This document shows, piece by piece, positions 39,981-48,861 of a DNA stretch of 64,000 nucleotides (within the stretch, counting starts at the first letter, position 1; each line of letters opens with the position of its first letter). The notes under the pieces are model-generated. The model did not search any database. It was not told where the DNA came from and was given only the letters and a program-made list of their open reading frames with translations. The stretch is from Pseudomonas fluorescens (GTDB taxonomy: Bacteria > Pseudomonadota > Gammaproteobacteria > Pseudomonadales > Pseudomonadaceae): the NCBI RefSeq assembly GCF_004683905.1, contig NZ_CP038438.1:1-64000 (forward strand), written 5' to 3'. Both the position numbers and the translations under genes were made by a program.

Positions 39981-41009
39981 ATGCAGAAAATCCCCCTCCT
40001 GATCCAGCGCATTCTCGAGCTGATGAAGCGCTATCCCGGGGTGATTGCGCTTGGCGGTTTCATCTCCGGGGTCGGCAGTTTCATTCTGGTCGATCGCCAG
40101 CAGGGACTGGCGAGCTGGATCACCATCATCATGCTGCTGAGCTGGATCTGGCTGATGCTGGAGAACACCCTGACCGGGCTGTTCACGCGCATCTTCAAGC
40201 GGGAGATCCCCCAGCCGCTGCTGCGTTACGCGACGCAGATGATCCATCAGGAAAGCCTGTTTTTCGTCCTGCCGTTCTTCTTCATCACCACCACCTGGAA
40301 CAGCGGTCAACTGATCTTCACCGGGCTGCTGTGCATCGCCGCGCTGATCTCGATTGTCGATCCGCTCTATTACAAATGGCTGGCGCCACGGCGCTGGGCT
40401 TTTCTCGCATTGCACACCCTGACCCTGTTCGCCGCCCTGCTCACTGCGCTGCCGGTGATCATGCACCTGACCACCGCGCAAAGTTTCAAATGGGCGCTGG
40501 GCACGGCGGTGGTGTTGTCGTTCCCGAGCCTGGCGTCGATCTTCCCGATCCGCACCGTGCGCAACGCGTTGGCCATTCTGTGCATCACCTTCGGCATTGG
40601 CGCGGTCGGCTGGACGCTGCGCTCGTGGGTGCCGCCGGCGACGCTGTGGATGACCGACGTGGCGATCAGCACCCAGTTGCAGGATCGCACCCCGGGCGAC
40701 AGCCTCGAACAGGTCAGCGCCGAGCAGATCCGCAACGGCGGTCTCTACGCCTACACCGCAATCAACGCGCCGCGCGGGCTGGATGAGCGGATCTACCACG
40801 TGTGGCAGTTCGACGGCAAAGAGGTCGACCGCATCGCTCTCGATATCCACGGCGGGCGCAAGGAAGGTTACCGGGCGTGGACGCACAAGCAGAACTTCCC
40901 CGGCAACCCGGCGGGCAAGTGGCAGGTGCGGGTGCTGACTGAAGACGGTCAGGTGATCGGCGTACTGCGTTTCGAAGTGACCGACAGCACAGCGATCAAA
41001 GAAAAGTAA
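39981..41009 (+). CDS. DUF5924/DUF2914 membrane protein
   Basis: A 342-residue protein with about seven hydrophobic segments (roughly 18-240), followed by a soluble C-terminal DUF2914-like domain (about 270-335: IYHVWQFDGKEVDRIALDI, GKWQVRVLTEDGQVIG). Both domains lack an assigned function. Orthologues occur widely in Pseudomonas, and it is probably an inner-membrane protein with a periplasmic C-terminal domain. Confidence 0.85.
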   Translation: MQKIPLLIQRILELMKRYPGVIALGGFISGVGSFILVDRQQGLASWITIIMLLSWIWLMLENTLTGLFTRIFKREIPQPLLRYATQMIHQESLFFVLPFFFITTTWNSGQLIFTGLLCIAALISIVDPLYYKWLAPRRWAFLALHTLTLFAALLTALPVIMHLTTAQSFKWALGTAVVLSFPSLASIFPIRTVRNALAILCITFGIGAVGWTLRSWVPPATLWMTDVAISTQLQDRTPGDSLEQVSAEQIRNGGLYAYTAINAPRGLDERIYHVWQFDGKEVDRIALDIHGGRKEGYRAWTHKQNFPGNPAGKWQVRVLTEDGQVIGVLRFEVTDSTAIKEK

Positions 41010-41063
41010 TCCGGTTCGTGCTATTACGTTAGTTCGCTTAATAGCCGGACAAGCACGGAGCTT

Positions 41064-42212
41064 ATGATCAGCAGCTCAATGAGCGGTAATGCCCAACTGG
41101 ACACGTCAATCAGCCCTGCCCGCCTGCGGGTTTCCGGGGACTGGACGCTTGCCCATTACGCCGACCTCAAGCACCTGACCGAAAAACTGACCGGCCAGTA
41201 CGACGCCAATACCGTGGTCGACCTCAACAGCCTCGGTGCGCTCGACACTGCGGGCGCTTCGTTGCTGGTGGAACTGCTCGGTTCCGAGCGTCTGGGCAAA
41301 TCCGCCGAACACCCCGACTGCACGATTTCCCAGGCCGACCGCGCGCTGCTGCAGACTGTGTATCGCTCGCTGACTGATTTCTGTGTGCCGGTCAAAGAGC
41401 CGGAAGTCAGTGTCAGCGTGCAACTGCTGACCCGCATCGGGCGCGCGGTGGAAACGGTCTGGCAGGACACCCTGCAAGTGCTGGGCTTCATCGGCCTGAT
41501 CCTCGAAACCATCGCCCGCAATCTGCTGCGCCCCAAGCGTTGGCGCATCACCCCCGTCGTCGCCCACATCGAACAGACCGGTCTCGACGCCGCGCCGATC
41601 GTGGCGCTGCTGACTTTTCTGGTCGGCGCGGTGGTGGCATTTCTCGGCGCCACGGTGCTGGCCAGTTTCGGCGCGACGATCTTTACCGTGGACCTGGTGG
41701 GCTTCTCTTTTCTGCGTGAGTTCGGCGTGTTGCTCACGGCGATCCTGATGGCCGGGCGCACCGCCAGCGCGTTCACCGCGCAGATCGGCTCGATGAAGGC
41801 CAACGAGGAGATCGACGCGATCCGCACCCTCGGCCTCGACCCGATGGAGCTGCTGGTGGTGCCGCGCGTGCTGGCGATGCTGGTGGCGCTGCCGATGCTG
41901 ACGTTTCTGGCGATGCTCTGCGGAATCATCGGCGGTGGCGTGGTGTGCGCGGTGTCGCTGGGGATTTCGCCGGCGATGTTTCTCTCGCTGCTGCAGAGCG
42001 ACATCGGTATTCAGCACTTTCTGGTCGGCCTGGTGAAAGCGCCGATCTTTGCCTTCCTGATCGCCACGATCGGTTGCCTGGAAGGCTTCAAGGTCAGCGG
42101 CAGCGCCGAATCGGTCGGTGCGCACACCACGTCAGCCGTGGTGCAGTCGATTTTCGTGGTGATCGTGCTCGATGCGGTGGCTGCGCTGTTTTTCATGGAG
42201 ATGGGCTGGTGA
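41064..42212 (+). CDS. MlaE-type ABC permease with N-terminal STAS domain
   Basis: A 382-residue inner-membrane component. Residues about 12-110 form a STAS domain (ARLRVSGDWTLAHYADL, LDTAGASLLVELL). The rest is the MlaE permease (about 125-382) with five or so hydrophobic segments and the family region RTASAFTAQIGSMKANEEIDA. It is the first gene of a four-gene MCE lipid-transport operon, with a 4-bp overlap (GTGA) to the ATPase. It is distinct from the canonical mlaFEDCB locus, where the STAS protein MlaB is a separate gene. Confidence 0.92.
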   Translation: MISSSMSGNAQLDTSISPARLRVSGDWTLAHYADLKHLTEKLTGQYDANTVVDLNSLGALDTAGASLLVELLGSERLGKSAEHPDCTISQADRALLQTVYRSLTDFCVPVKEPEVSVSVQLLTRIGRAVETVWQDTLQVLGFIGLILETIARNLLRPKRWRITPVVAHIEQTGLDAAPIVALLTFLVGAVVAFLGATVLASFGATIFTVDLVGFSFLREFGVLLTAILMAGRTASAFTAQIGSMKANEEIDAIRTLGLDPMELLVVPRVLAMLVALPMLTFLAMLCGIIGGGVVCAVSLGISPAMFLSLLQSDIGIQHFLVGLVKAPIFAFLIATIGCLEGFKVSGSAESVGAHTTSAVVQSIFVVIVLDAVAALFFMEMGW

Positions 42213-43012
42213 GTCGTCTACCCCGCGCGCCCTCGGAGGCGGTGATCGAAGTCCGTGGCCTGTGCAATCGCTTTGGCAGCCAGAGCGTGCACGAGAATCT
42301 CGATCTGGATTTGTACAAAGGTGAAATCCTCGCCGTGGTCGGCGGCTCCGGCAGCGGTAAATCGGTGCTGTTGCGCAGCATTGTTGGCCTGCGCCGGCCC
42401 AGCGAAGGCAACGTGAAGGTGTTCGGGCAAAACCTGCCGAGCCTGTCCGAGCATGAGCGTTCGCTGGTCGAGCGGCGCTTTGGTGTGTTGTTCCAGAAAG
42501 GCGCGCTGTTCTCCTCGCTGACGGTGACCGAAAACGTCGCCCTGCCGCTGATCGAACATGCCGGCCTGAGCCGCAACGACGCCGAGCATCTGGCGGCGGT
42601 TAAACTGGCGCTGGCCGGGCTGCCGCTGTCGGCGGCGGACAAATACCCGGCTTCGCTGTCCGGCGGGATGATCAAGCGCGCTGCGCTGGCGCGGGCCCTT
42701 GCGCTGGATCCGGACATCCTGTTTCTCGACGAACCCACCGCTGGCCTCGATCCGATTGGCGCAGCGGCGTTCGATCAACTGATCCTGACCCTGCGCGATG
42801 CGTTGGGCCTGAGCGTGTTTCTGGTGACCCACGACCTCGACACGCTCTACACCATCACCGACCGCGTGGCGGTGCTGGCGCAGAAGAAGGTGCTGGTTGC
42901 CGGCCCGATCGACGTGGTCTCGGAAACCGACGACGCGTGGATTCACGAATACTTCCACGGCCCGCGTGGCCGCTCGGCGCTGGACGCCGCCAAATTGCTC
43001 AACGAGGTCTGA
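42209..43012 (+). CDS. MlaF-type ABC transporter ATPase
   Basis: A 267-residue ATP-binding protein from a GTG start that overlaps the permease stop. It has Walker A VVGGSGSGKS, Q-loop FGVLFQKGALFSSLTV, signature LSGGMIKRAALAR (the LSGGM form typical of Mla/Ttg2A), Walker B ILFLDEPTAGLDP and switch THDLD. It should energise the adjacent permease. A longer in-frame reading from 41945 is a shadow of the permease gene. Confidence 0.95.
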   Translation: MSRLPRAPSEAVIEVRGLCNRFGSQSVHENLDLDLYKGEILAVVGGSGSGKSVLLRSIVGLRRPSEGNVKVFGQNLPSLSEHERSLVERRFGVLFQKGALFSSLTVTENVALPLIEHAGLSRNDAEHLAAVKLALAGLPLSAADKYPASLSGGMIKRAALARALALDPDILFLDEPTAGLDPIGAAAFDQLILTLRDALGLSVFLVTHDLDTLYTITDRVAVLAQKKVLVAGPIDVVSETDDAWIHEYFHGPRGRSALDAAKLLNEV

Positions 43013-43013
43013 C

Positions 43014-43952
43014 ATGGAAACCCGAGCCCATCATGTGTTGATCGGCCTGTTCTCAGTGATTGTCGTGGCAGGCGCCCTGCTCTTCGGCCTGTGGCTGGCC
43101 AAGTCCAGCGTCGACAGCGAGTTCAAGGATTATGAAGTGGTCTTCAACGAGGCGGTCAGCGGCCTGTCCAAGGGCAGCCCCGTGCAGTACAGCGGGATCA
43201 AGGTCGGTGACGTGGTCAACCTGCGTCTCGACCCGAAAGACCCACGCCGGGTGCTGGCGCGGATTCGTCTGGGCGGTGACACCCCGGTCAAGGAAGACAC
43301 CCAGGCCAAATTGGCTTTGGCCGGGATCACCGGGACTTCGATCATCCAGCTCAGCGGCGGCACTCCAGAAAGTCCGAAGCTGCGTGGGCATGACGGCGAG
43401 CTGCCGACCATCGTCGCGGCACCCTCGCCTATTTCCCGGCTGCTCAACGACAGCAACGACCTGATGACTGGCATCACCGCGCTGCTGAGCAACGCTAACC
43501 AGATGTTCTCCCCGGAGAACGTCGAGCGCGTCAGCAACACCTTGGCGCATCTGGAGCAGACCACCGGTTCGATCAACGATCAGCGCGGCGACCTGCGCCA
43601 GGCCATGCAGCAACTGGCGAGTGTCGGCAAGCAGGCCGGCAGCATGCTCGAGCAAACTTCGGCGCTGATGCGCAACGCCAACGGCCTGCTCAACGATCAG
43701 GGCAAGCAGGCGCTGGGCAGTGCCGAGCAGGCGATGAAGTCGCTGGAACAGAGCAGCGCCACCATCAACGGCCTGCTGAGCAAGAACCAGAACTCGCTCG
43801 ACAACGGAATGCAGGGCCTCAATGGCTTGGCGCCGGCGATCCGCGAACTGCGCGAAACCCTGACTTCGCTGCGTGGCATTTCGCAACGTCTTGAGGCCAA
43901 CCCCAGCGGCTACTTGCTGGGCAGTGACAAGAACAAGGAATTCACCCCATGA
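43014..43952 (+). CDS. MlaD/MCE-domain lipid-binding protein
   Basis: A 312-residue protein starting METRAHHVLIGLFSVIVVAG. One N-terminal membrane anchor (about 8-28) is followed by one MCE domain (about 38-115: YEVVFNEAVSGLSKGSPVQYSGIKVG). A long helical C-terminal region (about 150-300) is rich in Gln, Asn and Leu heptads. The helical part may form a tunnel or needle across the periplasm, as in larger MCE proteins. The start is 1 bp after the ATPase stop; the upstream in-frame extension is a shadow. Confidence 0.94.
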   Translation: METRAHHVLIGLFSVIVVAGALLFGLWLAKSSVDSEFKDYEVVFNEAVSGLSKGSPVQYSGIKVGDVVNLRLDPKDPRRVLARIRLGGDTPVKEDTQAKLALAGITGTSIIQLSGGTPESPKLRGHDGELPTIVAAPSPISRLLNDSNDLMTGITALLSNANQMFSPENVERVSNTLAHLEQTTGSINDQRGDLRQAMQQLASVGKQAGSMLEQTSALMRNANGLLNDQGKQALGSAEQAMKSLEQSSATINGLLSKNQNSLDNGMQGLNGLAPAIRELRETLTSLRGISQRLEANPSGYLLGSDKNKEFTP

Positions 43953-44575
43953 AGCTGATTCACTTTGCTCTCCTCGCCAGCCTCGCTTTGACCAGTGCCT
44001 GCTCGATCCTGCCCAAGGCCGAACCTTCGGACGTCTATCGCCTGCCTGCCGCGCAAGCGCCCGCCTCGGTCAGCTCAGCAGCGACCCAGCACTGGTCGCT
44101 GCGCCTGAACAAGTTGCAGGCCAGCGAAGCGCTGAACCGGCCGAACATCGCGGTGATCCCACAGGGCGACGTGATCAGCAGCTACAAGGCCTCGCGCTGG
44201 AGCGATCCGGCGCCGGTGCTGGTGCGTAATCGGCTGCTGGATGGTTTTGCCCGGGATGGTCGGGTGACGCTGCTCAGCACCGATGACAGCAACTTCGCTG
44301 CGGATCTGGAACTGGGCGGCAGCTTGCAGGCGTTTCAGACTGAGTATCAGGGCAATCAGGCCAGCGTCGTGGTGCGGGTCGATGCGTTGCTGGTGCGCGG
44401 CTATGACCAGAAGATCCTCGCCAGTCGCCGCTTCGAAGAGCGTCAGCCGTTGAATGATGTACAGGTGCCGGCGGTGGTCGCGGGGTTTGGACTGGCCAGT
44501 GATCGGCTGACGGCCAAGGTTGTCGCGTGGGCTGTTCAGCAAGGCCAGCAATTCACCCAACAACCCAGACCTTAA
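43949..44575 (+). CDS. ABC-type transport auxiliary lipoprotein (PqiC/DUF330 family)
   Basis: A 208-residue lipoprotein with lipobox LTSAC (Cys about residue 18) and the family start SDVYRLPAAQAP. It overlaps the MCE gene by 4 bp. PqiC-like proteins are outer-membrane partners of MCE systems, so this operon carries permease, ATPase, MCE and outer-membrane lipoprotein in one unit, likely for trans-envelope lipid movement. Confidence 0.9.
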   Translation: MKLIHFALLASLALTSACSILPKAEPSDVYRLPAAQAPASVSSAATQHWSLRLNKLQASEALNRPNIAVIPQGDVISSYKASRWSDPAPVLVRNRLLDGFARDGRVTLLSTDDSNFAADLELGGSLQAFQTEYQGNQASVVVRVDALLVRGYDQKILASRRFEERQPLNDVQVPAVVAGFGLASDRLTAKVVAWAVQQGQQFTQQPRP

Positions 44576-44592
44576 ACCTTATACATAACCCC

Positions 44593-44682
44593 TGTGGGAG
44601 TGGGCTTGCTCGCGAAGGCGGTGTGTCAGTCAATATACAGGTCGACTGACCCGCCGCTTTCGCGAGCAAGCCCGCTCCCACA
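44593..44682. repeat. REPIN (long class)
   Basis: tgtgggagtgggcttgctcg and cgagcaagcccgctcccaca as inverted arms. The spacer includes gtgtgtcagtcaatatacag and gtcgactgac. Confidence 0.85.
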
Positions 44683-44696
44683 ATGGGGATTCGTGG

Positions 44697-45926
44697 TTAA
44701 CCGAAGAACCAGTAGCAGACGCCGATGGCGCCGAGTACGCCGGCCAATTCAGCCAGCAGCGCGCATCCAACGGCGTGCCTTGCGCGCTGAATCCCCACCG
44801 CACCGAAATACACTGCCAGCACATAGAACGTGGTCTCGGTACTGCCCTGAATCGTCGCCGCCACCAGTGACGGGAAGCTGTCGACGCCGGAGGTCTTCAT
44901 GGTCTCGATCAGCATCGCCCGTGCGGCGCTGCCGGAAAACGGTTTGACCATCGCCGTCGGCAACGCATCGACAAAACGCGTATCCCACCCGGCCCACTGC
45001 ACCAGATGCCGAATGCCATCCAGACCAAAGTCCAGCGCGCCCGAGGCACGCAGCACGCCAATCGCGCAGAGCATCGCCACCAGATACGGCAGCAGGTTCT
45101 TGGCGACGTCGAAGCCCTCCTTCGCGCCCTCGACGAACGCTTCGTAAACCTTGACCTTGCGTAACGCGCCGATCACCAGGAACAGCATGATCAGGCCGAA
45201 CAGCGTCAGGTTGCCAAGGATCGACGACAGCCCGGCCAGCGCCGTGGCCGACATCGTCGCCAGCAGCGCCATGAAGCCGCCGAGGATCAGTGCGCCGGGA
45301 ATCAGATAGGCCAGCACCACCGGGTCCCAGATGCGCAGGCGCTGCATGAACGCCACCGAAAGGAAGCCGACGATGGTCGAGCAACTGGTCGCCAACAGGA
45401 TCGGCAGAAACACCAGGGTCGGATCTGGTGCGCCTTGCTGGGCGCGGTACATGAAGATTGTCACCGGCAACAGGGTCAGCGACGAGGCGTTGAGCACCAG
45501 GAACAGGATCTGCGCGTTGCTGGCGATGGTCGCGCTGGGGTTGAGCTCCTGCAGCGCCTTCATCGCCTTGAGGCCGATCGGCGTGGCGGCGTTGTCCAGG
45601 CCCAGGCCGTTGGCGGCGAAGTTCAGGGTAATCAGACCGAGCGCCGGGTGCCCGGCCGGGACTTCCGGCATCAGCCGCAGAAACAGCGGCCCGAGCACCT
45701 TGGCCAGCCATTCGACGATCCCGGCCTTCTCGGCGATGCGCAGAAAGCCCAGCCACAGGGTCAGCGTGCCGAACAGCAGCACCATGACCTCGACCGAGAG
45801 TTTGGCCATGGCGAAAATGCTTTCCACCATCGCCGCGAAAATCCCGGCGTTGCCACCGACCAGCCACTGCACCAGCGCAGATATCGCTGCCACGACGAAG
45901 AAGCCAAGCCACAGGCCATTAAGCAT
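44697..45926 (-). CDS. SpmA-SpmB fusion (nucleoside-recognition/Gate domain protein)
   Basis: A 409-residue membrane protein in which an SpmA-like half (about 1-190, with NFAANGLGLDNAATPIGLKAM) is joined to an SpmB-like half (about 235-409, with FSGSAARAMLIETMKTSG and STETTFYVLAVYFG). In spore formers the two halves are separate genes needed for spore core dehydration. Fused forms are common in non-sporulating Proteobacteria, where the role and any nucleoside link are unproven. It has about 10 hydrophobic segments. Confidence 0.88.
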   Translation of the reverse strand: MLNGLWLGFFVVAAISALVQWLVGGNAGIFAAMVESIFAMAKLSVEVMVLLFGTLTLWLGFLRIAEKAGIVEWLAKVLGPLFLRLMPEVPAGHPALGLITLNFAANGLGLDNAATPIGLKAMKALQELNPSATIASNAQILFLVLNASSLTLLPVTIFMYRAQQGAPDPTLVFLPILLATSCSTIVGFLSVAFMQRLRIWDPVVLAYLIPGALILGGFMALLATMSATALAGLSSILGNLTLFGLIMLFLVIGALRKVKVYEAFVEGAKEGFDVAKNLLPYLVAMLCAIGVLRASGALDFGLDGIRHLVQWAGWDTRFVDALPTAMVKPFSGSAARAMLIETMKTSGVDSFPSLVAATIQGSTETTFYVLAVYFGAVGIQRARHAVGCALLAELAGVLGAIGVCYWFFG

Positions 45927-45979
45927 CAGTCAAATCCCCCGGAAGATGCGGCGAATGATAGCGGGGTCGCCAGAAACGA

Positions 45980-46005
45980 CAAACCCCGGATTGCTCCGGG
46001 GTTTG
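45980..46005 (-). terminator. Terminator downstream of gltP
   Basis: Stem caaaccccgga / tccggggtttg with a 4-base loop (ttgc). On the minus strand a short T-rich stretch follows. It lies between gltP and the next minus-strand gene, after a REPIN. Confidence 0.7.
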
Positions 46006-46024
46006 TCTGGCCTACTCGGTCCAA

Positions 46025-46114
46025 TGTAGGAGTGAGCCTGCTCGCGATTGCGGTGTATCAAACAACAGAGATGTTGAATATACGGCCCTCATCGCGAGCA
46101 GGCTCACTCCTACA
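46025..46114. repeat. REPIN (long class, gtaggagtgagc variant)
   Basis: tgtaggagtgagcctgctcg and cgagcaggctcactcctaca as inverted arms, the same subtype as 36295-36386. Confidence 0.85.
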
Positions 46115-46123
46115 GGTTGAGCG

Positions 46124-47455
46124 TCAGTTCTTGGAAATCCCGCCAGCCGGCAGTTTTTCCTTGCTGCGCCAGTGCGGCAGGGAGTTCCAGTAGCGCTCGC
46201 CCTTGGCGTCGTCGTACATGCCTTCCCAACGCGCGATAACCAGCACTGCCAGGGCGTTGCCGATCACGTTCAGTGCGGTACGCGCCATGTCCATGATGCG
46301 GTCGACACCGGCGATGAACGCCAGGCCTTCCAGCGGGATACCGACACTGCCCAGCGTCGCCAGCAGCACCACGAAGGACACGCCCGGTACGCCGGCGATG
46401 CCTTTGGAGGTGACCATCAGGGTCAGCACCAGCAGCAATTGCTGGCTGATCGACAGATCGATGCCGTACAACTGGGCAATGAAGATCGCGGCAATCGACT
46501 GGTACAGGGTCGAACCGTCGAGGTTGAACGAATAGCCGGTCGGTACCACGAAGCTGCAGATGGCTTTCGGTGCGCCGTAGGCTTCCATCTTCTCGATCAC
46601 CCGTGGCAGCACGGTTTCCGAGGAGGCGGTGGAGTAAGCCAGGACCAGCTCATCCTTGAAGATGCGCATCAGCTTGATCACCGAGAAGCCGAACAGCTTG
46701 GCGATCAGGCCCAGCACCACGAAGGCGAAGAAGGCGATGGCGACGTAAACCAGGATCACCAGTTTGGCCAGCGGCAGCAGCGAGGCGAAACCGAAGTTGG
46801 CCACGGTCACCGCGATCAGGGCGAACACGCCGATCGGCGCGTAGTTCATGATCATGTGGGTGACTTTGAACATGCTTTCCGAGACGCCCTGGAACATCTT
46901 CACCAGCGGCTCGCGCAGGTCCGACTGCAGGCTCGACAGACCGAGACCGAACAGCACGGAGAAGAAGATGATCGGCAGCATTTCGCCACGGGCCATGGCC
47001 GCGAAGATGTTCGACGGGATCAGGTTGAGGATGGTCTCGATGAACGCGTGTTCATGCTGCACTTCGGCGGCGGTCGCCTGGTACTTGGAGATATCCACCG
47101 TGCCCAGGGTGCTCATGTCGATGCCGGCGCCCGGGTGGAACAGATTGGCCAGCAGCAGGCCGACGATGATCGCGATGGTGGTGACGATTTCGAAGTAGAT
47201 GATGGTCTTCAGACCGATACGCCCGAGTTTCTTGGCGTCGCCCACGCCGGCAATGCCGACGATCAGGGAGGAGATGACGATCGGGATCACGATCATCTTG
47301 ATCAGACGGATAAAGATATCGCCTGCCGGTTGCAGGACGTTGCTGATCCACCAGGCTTTTTCGGCACTGAAGTGGTTGAGCAACGCACCAATTGCAATCC
47401 CTAAAACCAGACCGATGAGGATCTGCCAGGCGAGGCTGAGTTTTGCCTTCTTCAT
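46124..47455 (-). CDS. gltP: Glutamate/aspartate:proton symporter
   Basis: A 443-residue DAACS (SLC1-type) carrier for acidic amino acids or C4-dicarboxylates. The start MKKAKLSLAWQILIGLVLG is chosen over an in-frame start 36 bases upstream. About eight membrane helices are present, with the re-entrant serine-rich motif AYSTASSETVLPRV (about 275) and FVVPTGYSFNLDGSTLY (about 310), both hallmarks of GltP/DctA carriers. By position it matches PA5479 (gltP). Its leader holds a terminator-like hairpin. Confidence 0.93.
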   Translation of the reverse strand: MKKAKLSLAWQILIGLVLGIAIGALLNHFSAEKAWWISNVLQPAGDIFIRLIKMIVIPIVISSLIVGIAGVGDAKKLGRIGLKTIIYFEIVTTIAIIVGLLLANLFHPGAGIDMSTLGTVDISKYQATAAEVQHEHAFIETILNLIPSNIFAAMARGEMLPIIFFSVLFGLGLSSLQSDLREPLVKMFQGVSESMFKVTHMIMNYAPIGVFALIAVTVANFGFASLLPLAKLVILVYVAIAFFAFVVLGLIAKLFGFSVIKLMRIFKDELVLAYSTASSETVLPRVIEKMEAYGAPKAICSFVVPTGYSFNLDGSTLYQSIAAIFIAQLYGIDLSISQQLLLVLTLMVTSKGIAGVPGVSFVVLLATLGSVGIPLEGLAFIAGVDRIMDMARTALNVIGNALAVLVIARWEGMYDDAKGERYWNSLPHWRSKEKLPAGGISKN

Positions 47456-47585
47456 TATCTTTACCCTTACTTGCGTTTGACTCAGGCACATGCAGGAACT
47501 GGAACGCTCTGTCAGCGGAAAAGTCTGTGCATCTGCCTCCGTATAAGGTGCCCCGAAGCGCGTATTTACGGCTCTTCGGCAGGCG

Positions 47586-47621
47586 AAAAAAGGCGCAACT
47601 ATTCCGATGCAAGGTTGCGCC
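47586..47621 (-). terminator. Minus-strand terminator-like hairpin in the gltP leader
   Basis: Read on the minus strand: ggcgcaac, a 14-base loop, gttgcgcc, then a run of six T. It sits 131 bp upstream of the gltP start codon. Either an upstream short transcript ends here or it is an attenuator in the gltP leader. Confidence 0.6.
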
Positions 47622-47645
47622 GTCTAATGCCGTAAACGCCTACCC

Positions 47646-47671
47646 TATGCCGAATCGGCATGAGCTTTTTT
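47646..47671 (+). terminator. Plus-strand terminator-like hairpin
   Basis: atgccga / tcggcat with a 1-base centre, then gagc and six T, read on the plus strand. No annotated plus-strand gene ends here, so it may end an antisense or small RNA. Confidence 0.5.
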
Positions 47672-48124
47672 AATTGAAACTGGCGTCCCAACCGGTTCGA
47701 TTACGACATTTCAGCCGGCATAAGTGCCGTGAACCGGCCATTGCAGCGTAGATTGGTTATTTTTTAAACGAGAAATTTCGACGGAAATCTTAAGAAAAAG
47801 CCTACGTTTGCAGACTAGATGTCCCACTGTTTAAAGGGACTCTTTCTCGATATACGGTCGCCAGGAAACACCGCGTAATGTTTTCGCGCGCAGTGTGAGG
47901 CATAAAAAGATGAGCAGGACGCTCTGGATCAATGTTTTTGCATCGGATAAAGCTCAGCGCAAGTCCGTCGAACCACTGAGGGTCGGCGAACCTGCGTCGC
48001 AGCTTTTACCCTGACCCGGCCCTCGCGCAGGCACTCCCTGTACCCGTAGGTCACTCCGACCCTGCAACAGTCAGAACGTCCCGGCCCCTTGGTCATGCGC
48101 CGGCCTTCCTCGGGTAGGCGCAAT
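47672..48124. other. Long intergenic region between gltP and ivy-like gene
   Basis: About 450 bp with no convincing protein gene. A 34-codon frame (47910-48014, MSRTLWINVFASDKAQRKSV) with a loosely spaced GAGG is weak. The promoter of gltP should lie here. I could not recognise a known RNA family. Confidence 0.5.
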
Positions 48125-48148
48125 AAAGGGCAGCGGGGCGCTGCCCTC
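48125..48148 (-). terminator. Terminator after the Ivy-like gene
   Basis: On the minus strand: agggcagcg, cccc, cgctgccct then ttatt. It lies 10 bases after the stop of the Ivy-like gene. Confidence 0.8.
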
Positions 48149-48157
48149 ATGTTCGAA

Positions 48158-48622
48158 TCAATACCACTTCGGGTCTTTCTTCAGCGTTTCCATCAACAGG
48201 TTCTGCATACCCTCATCCGGTTTGCCGAGGAAGCGGTAGGTGGCATGTCGCGTTGGCGACTTGTCGGCCGGCAGTCCCTCGGGAACATCGACGAGCATGG
48301 CGTACGCGTCTTTCTTGTCGAAGCTGAAAGCCACGATCAAGCGATGGTTGAGGCACTTGTCTGCGGATTCACAGAGCGGGCCGACCAGGTACTTGTCGCC
48401 GTCTTCAGTCACGGCATTCATCTGCTGGTCTGGCGTGCCGGACAGGTTCATCACCCATTCCGGCAGGCGTTCTTCGTGCTTCACAACGCCTTGCCAGGTT
48501 TCGCGGTATTGCGGGTCGGAGCTGAGCAGCTCGTTGACCCGCGCCTGGCCATCATTGGCCGCCATCGCCATGGCACTACCGCCCATAAGCAGGGCGGCTG
48601 CCAGTGTCTTCAAAGCAATCAT
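48158..48622 (-). CDS. Ivy-like (vertebrate lysozyme inhibitor) periplasmic protein
   Basis: A 154-residue exported protein with a signal peptide (MIALKTLAAALLMGGSAMAMA). The body resembles the Ivy family: PEWVMNLSGTP, then a Cys-flanked loop CESADKC before LNHRLIVAFSFDKKDAYAMLVD. In the classic inhibitors the loop is CKPHDC with a His that enters the lysozyme active site. Here the loop is one residue longer and lacks that His, so inhibition of C-type lysozyme is uncertain. Position matches PA5481. It follows a DUF1328 gene by 2 bp. Confidence 0.82.
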   Translation of the reverse strand: MIALKTLAAALLMGGSAMAMAANDGQARVNELLSSDPQYRETWQGVVKHEERLPEWVMNLSGTPDQQMNAVTEDGDKYLVGPLCESADKCLNHRLIVAFSFDKKDAYAMLVDVPEGLPADKSPTRHATYRFLGKPDEGMQNLLMETLKKDPKWY

Positions 48623-48624
48623 CG

Positions 48625-48861
<237 letters not shown>

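Noticed and set aside
47443..47673. 76-codon plus-strand frame opposite the gltP 5' end
   Set aside because: It overlaps the gltP start and two hairpins and has no ribosome site or family resemblance.
47929..48150. 73-codon minus-strand frame between gltP and the Ivy-like gene
   Set aside because: Arg/Pro-rich composition, no ribosome site, and it runs through the Ivy-like gene's terminator.
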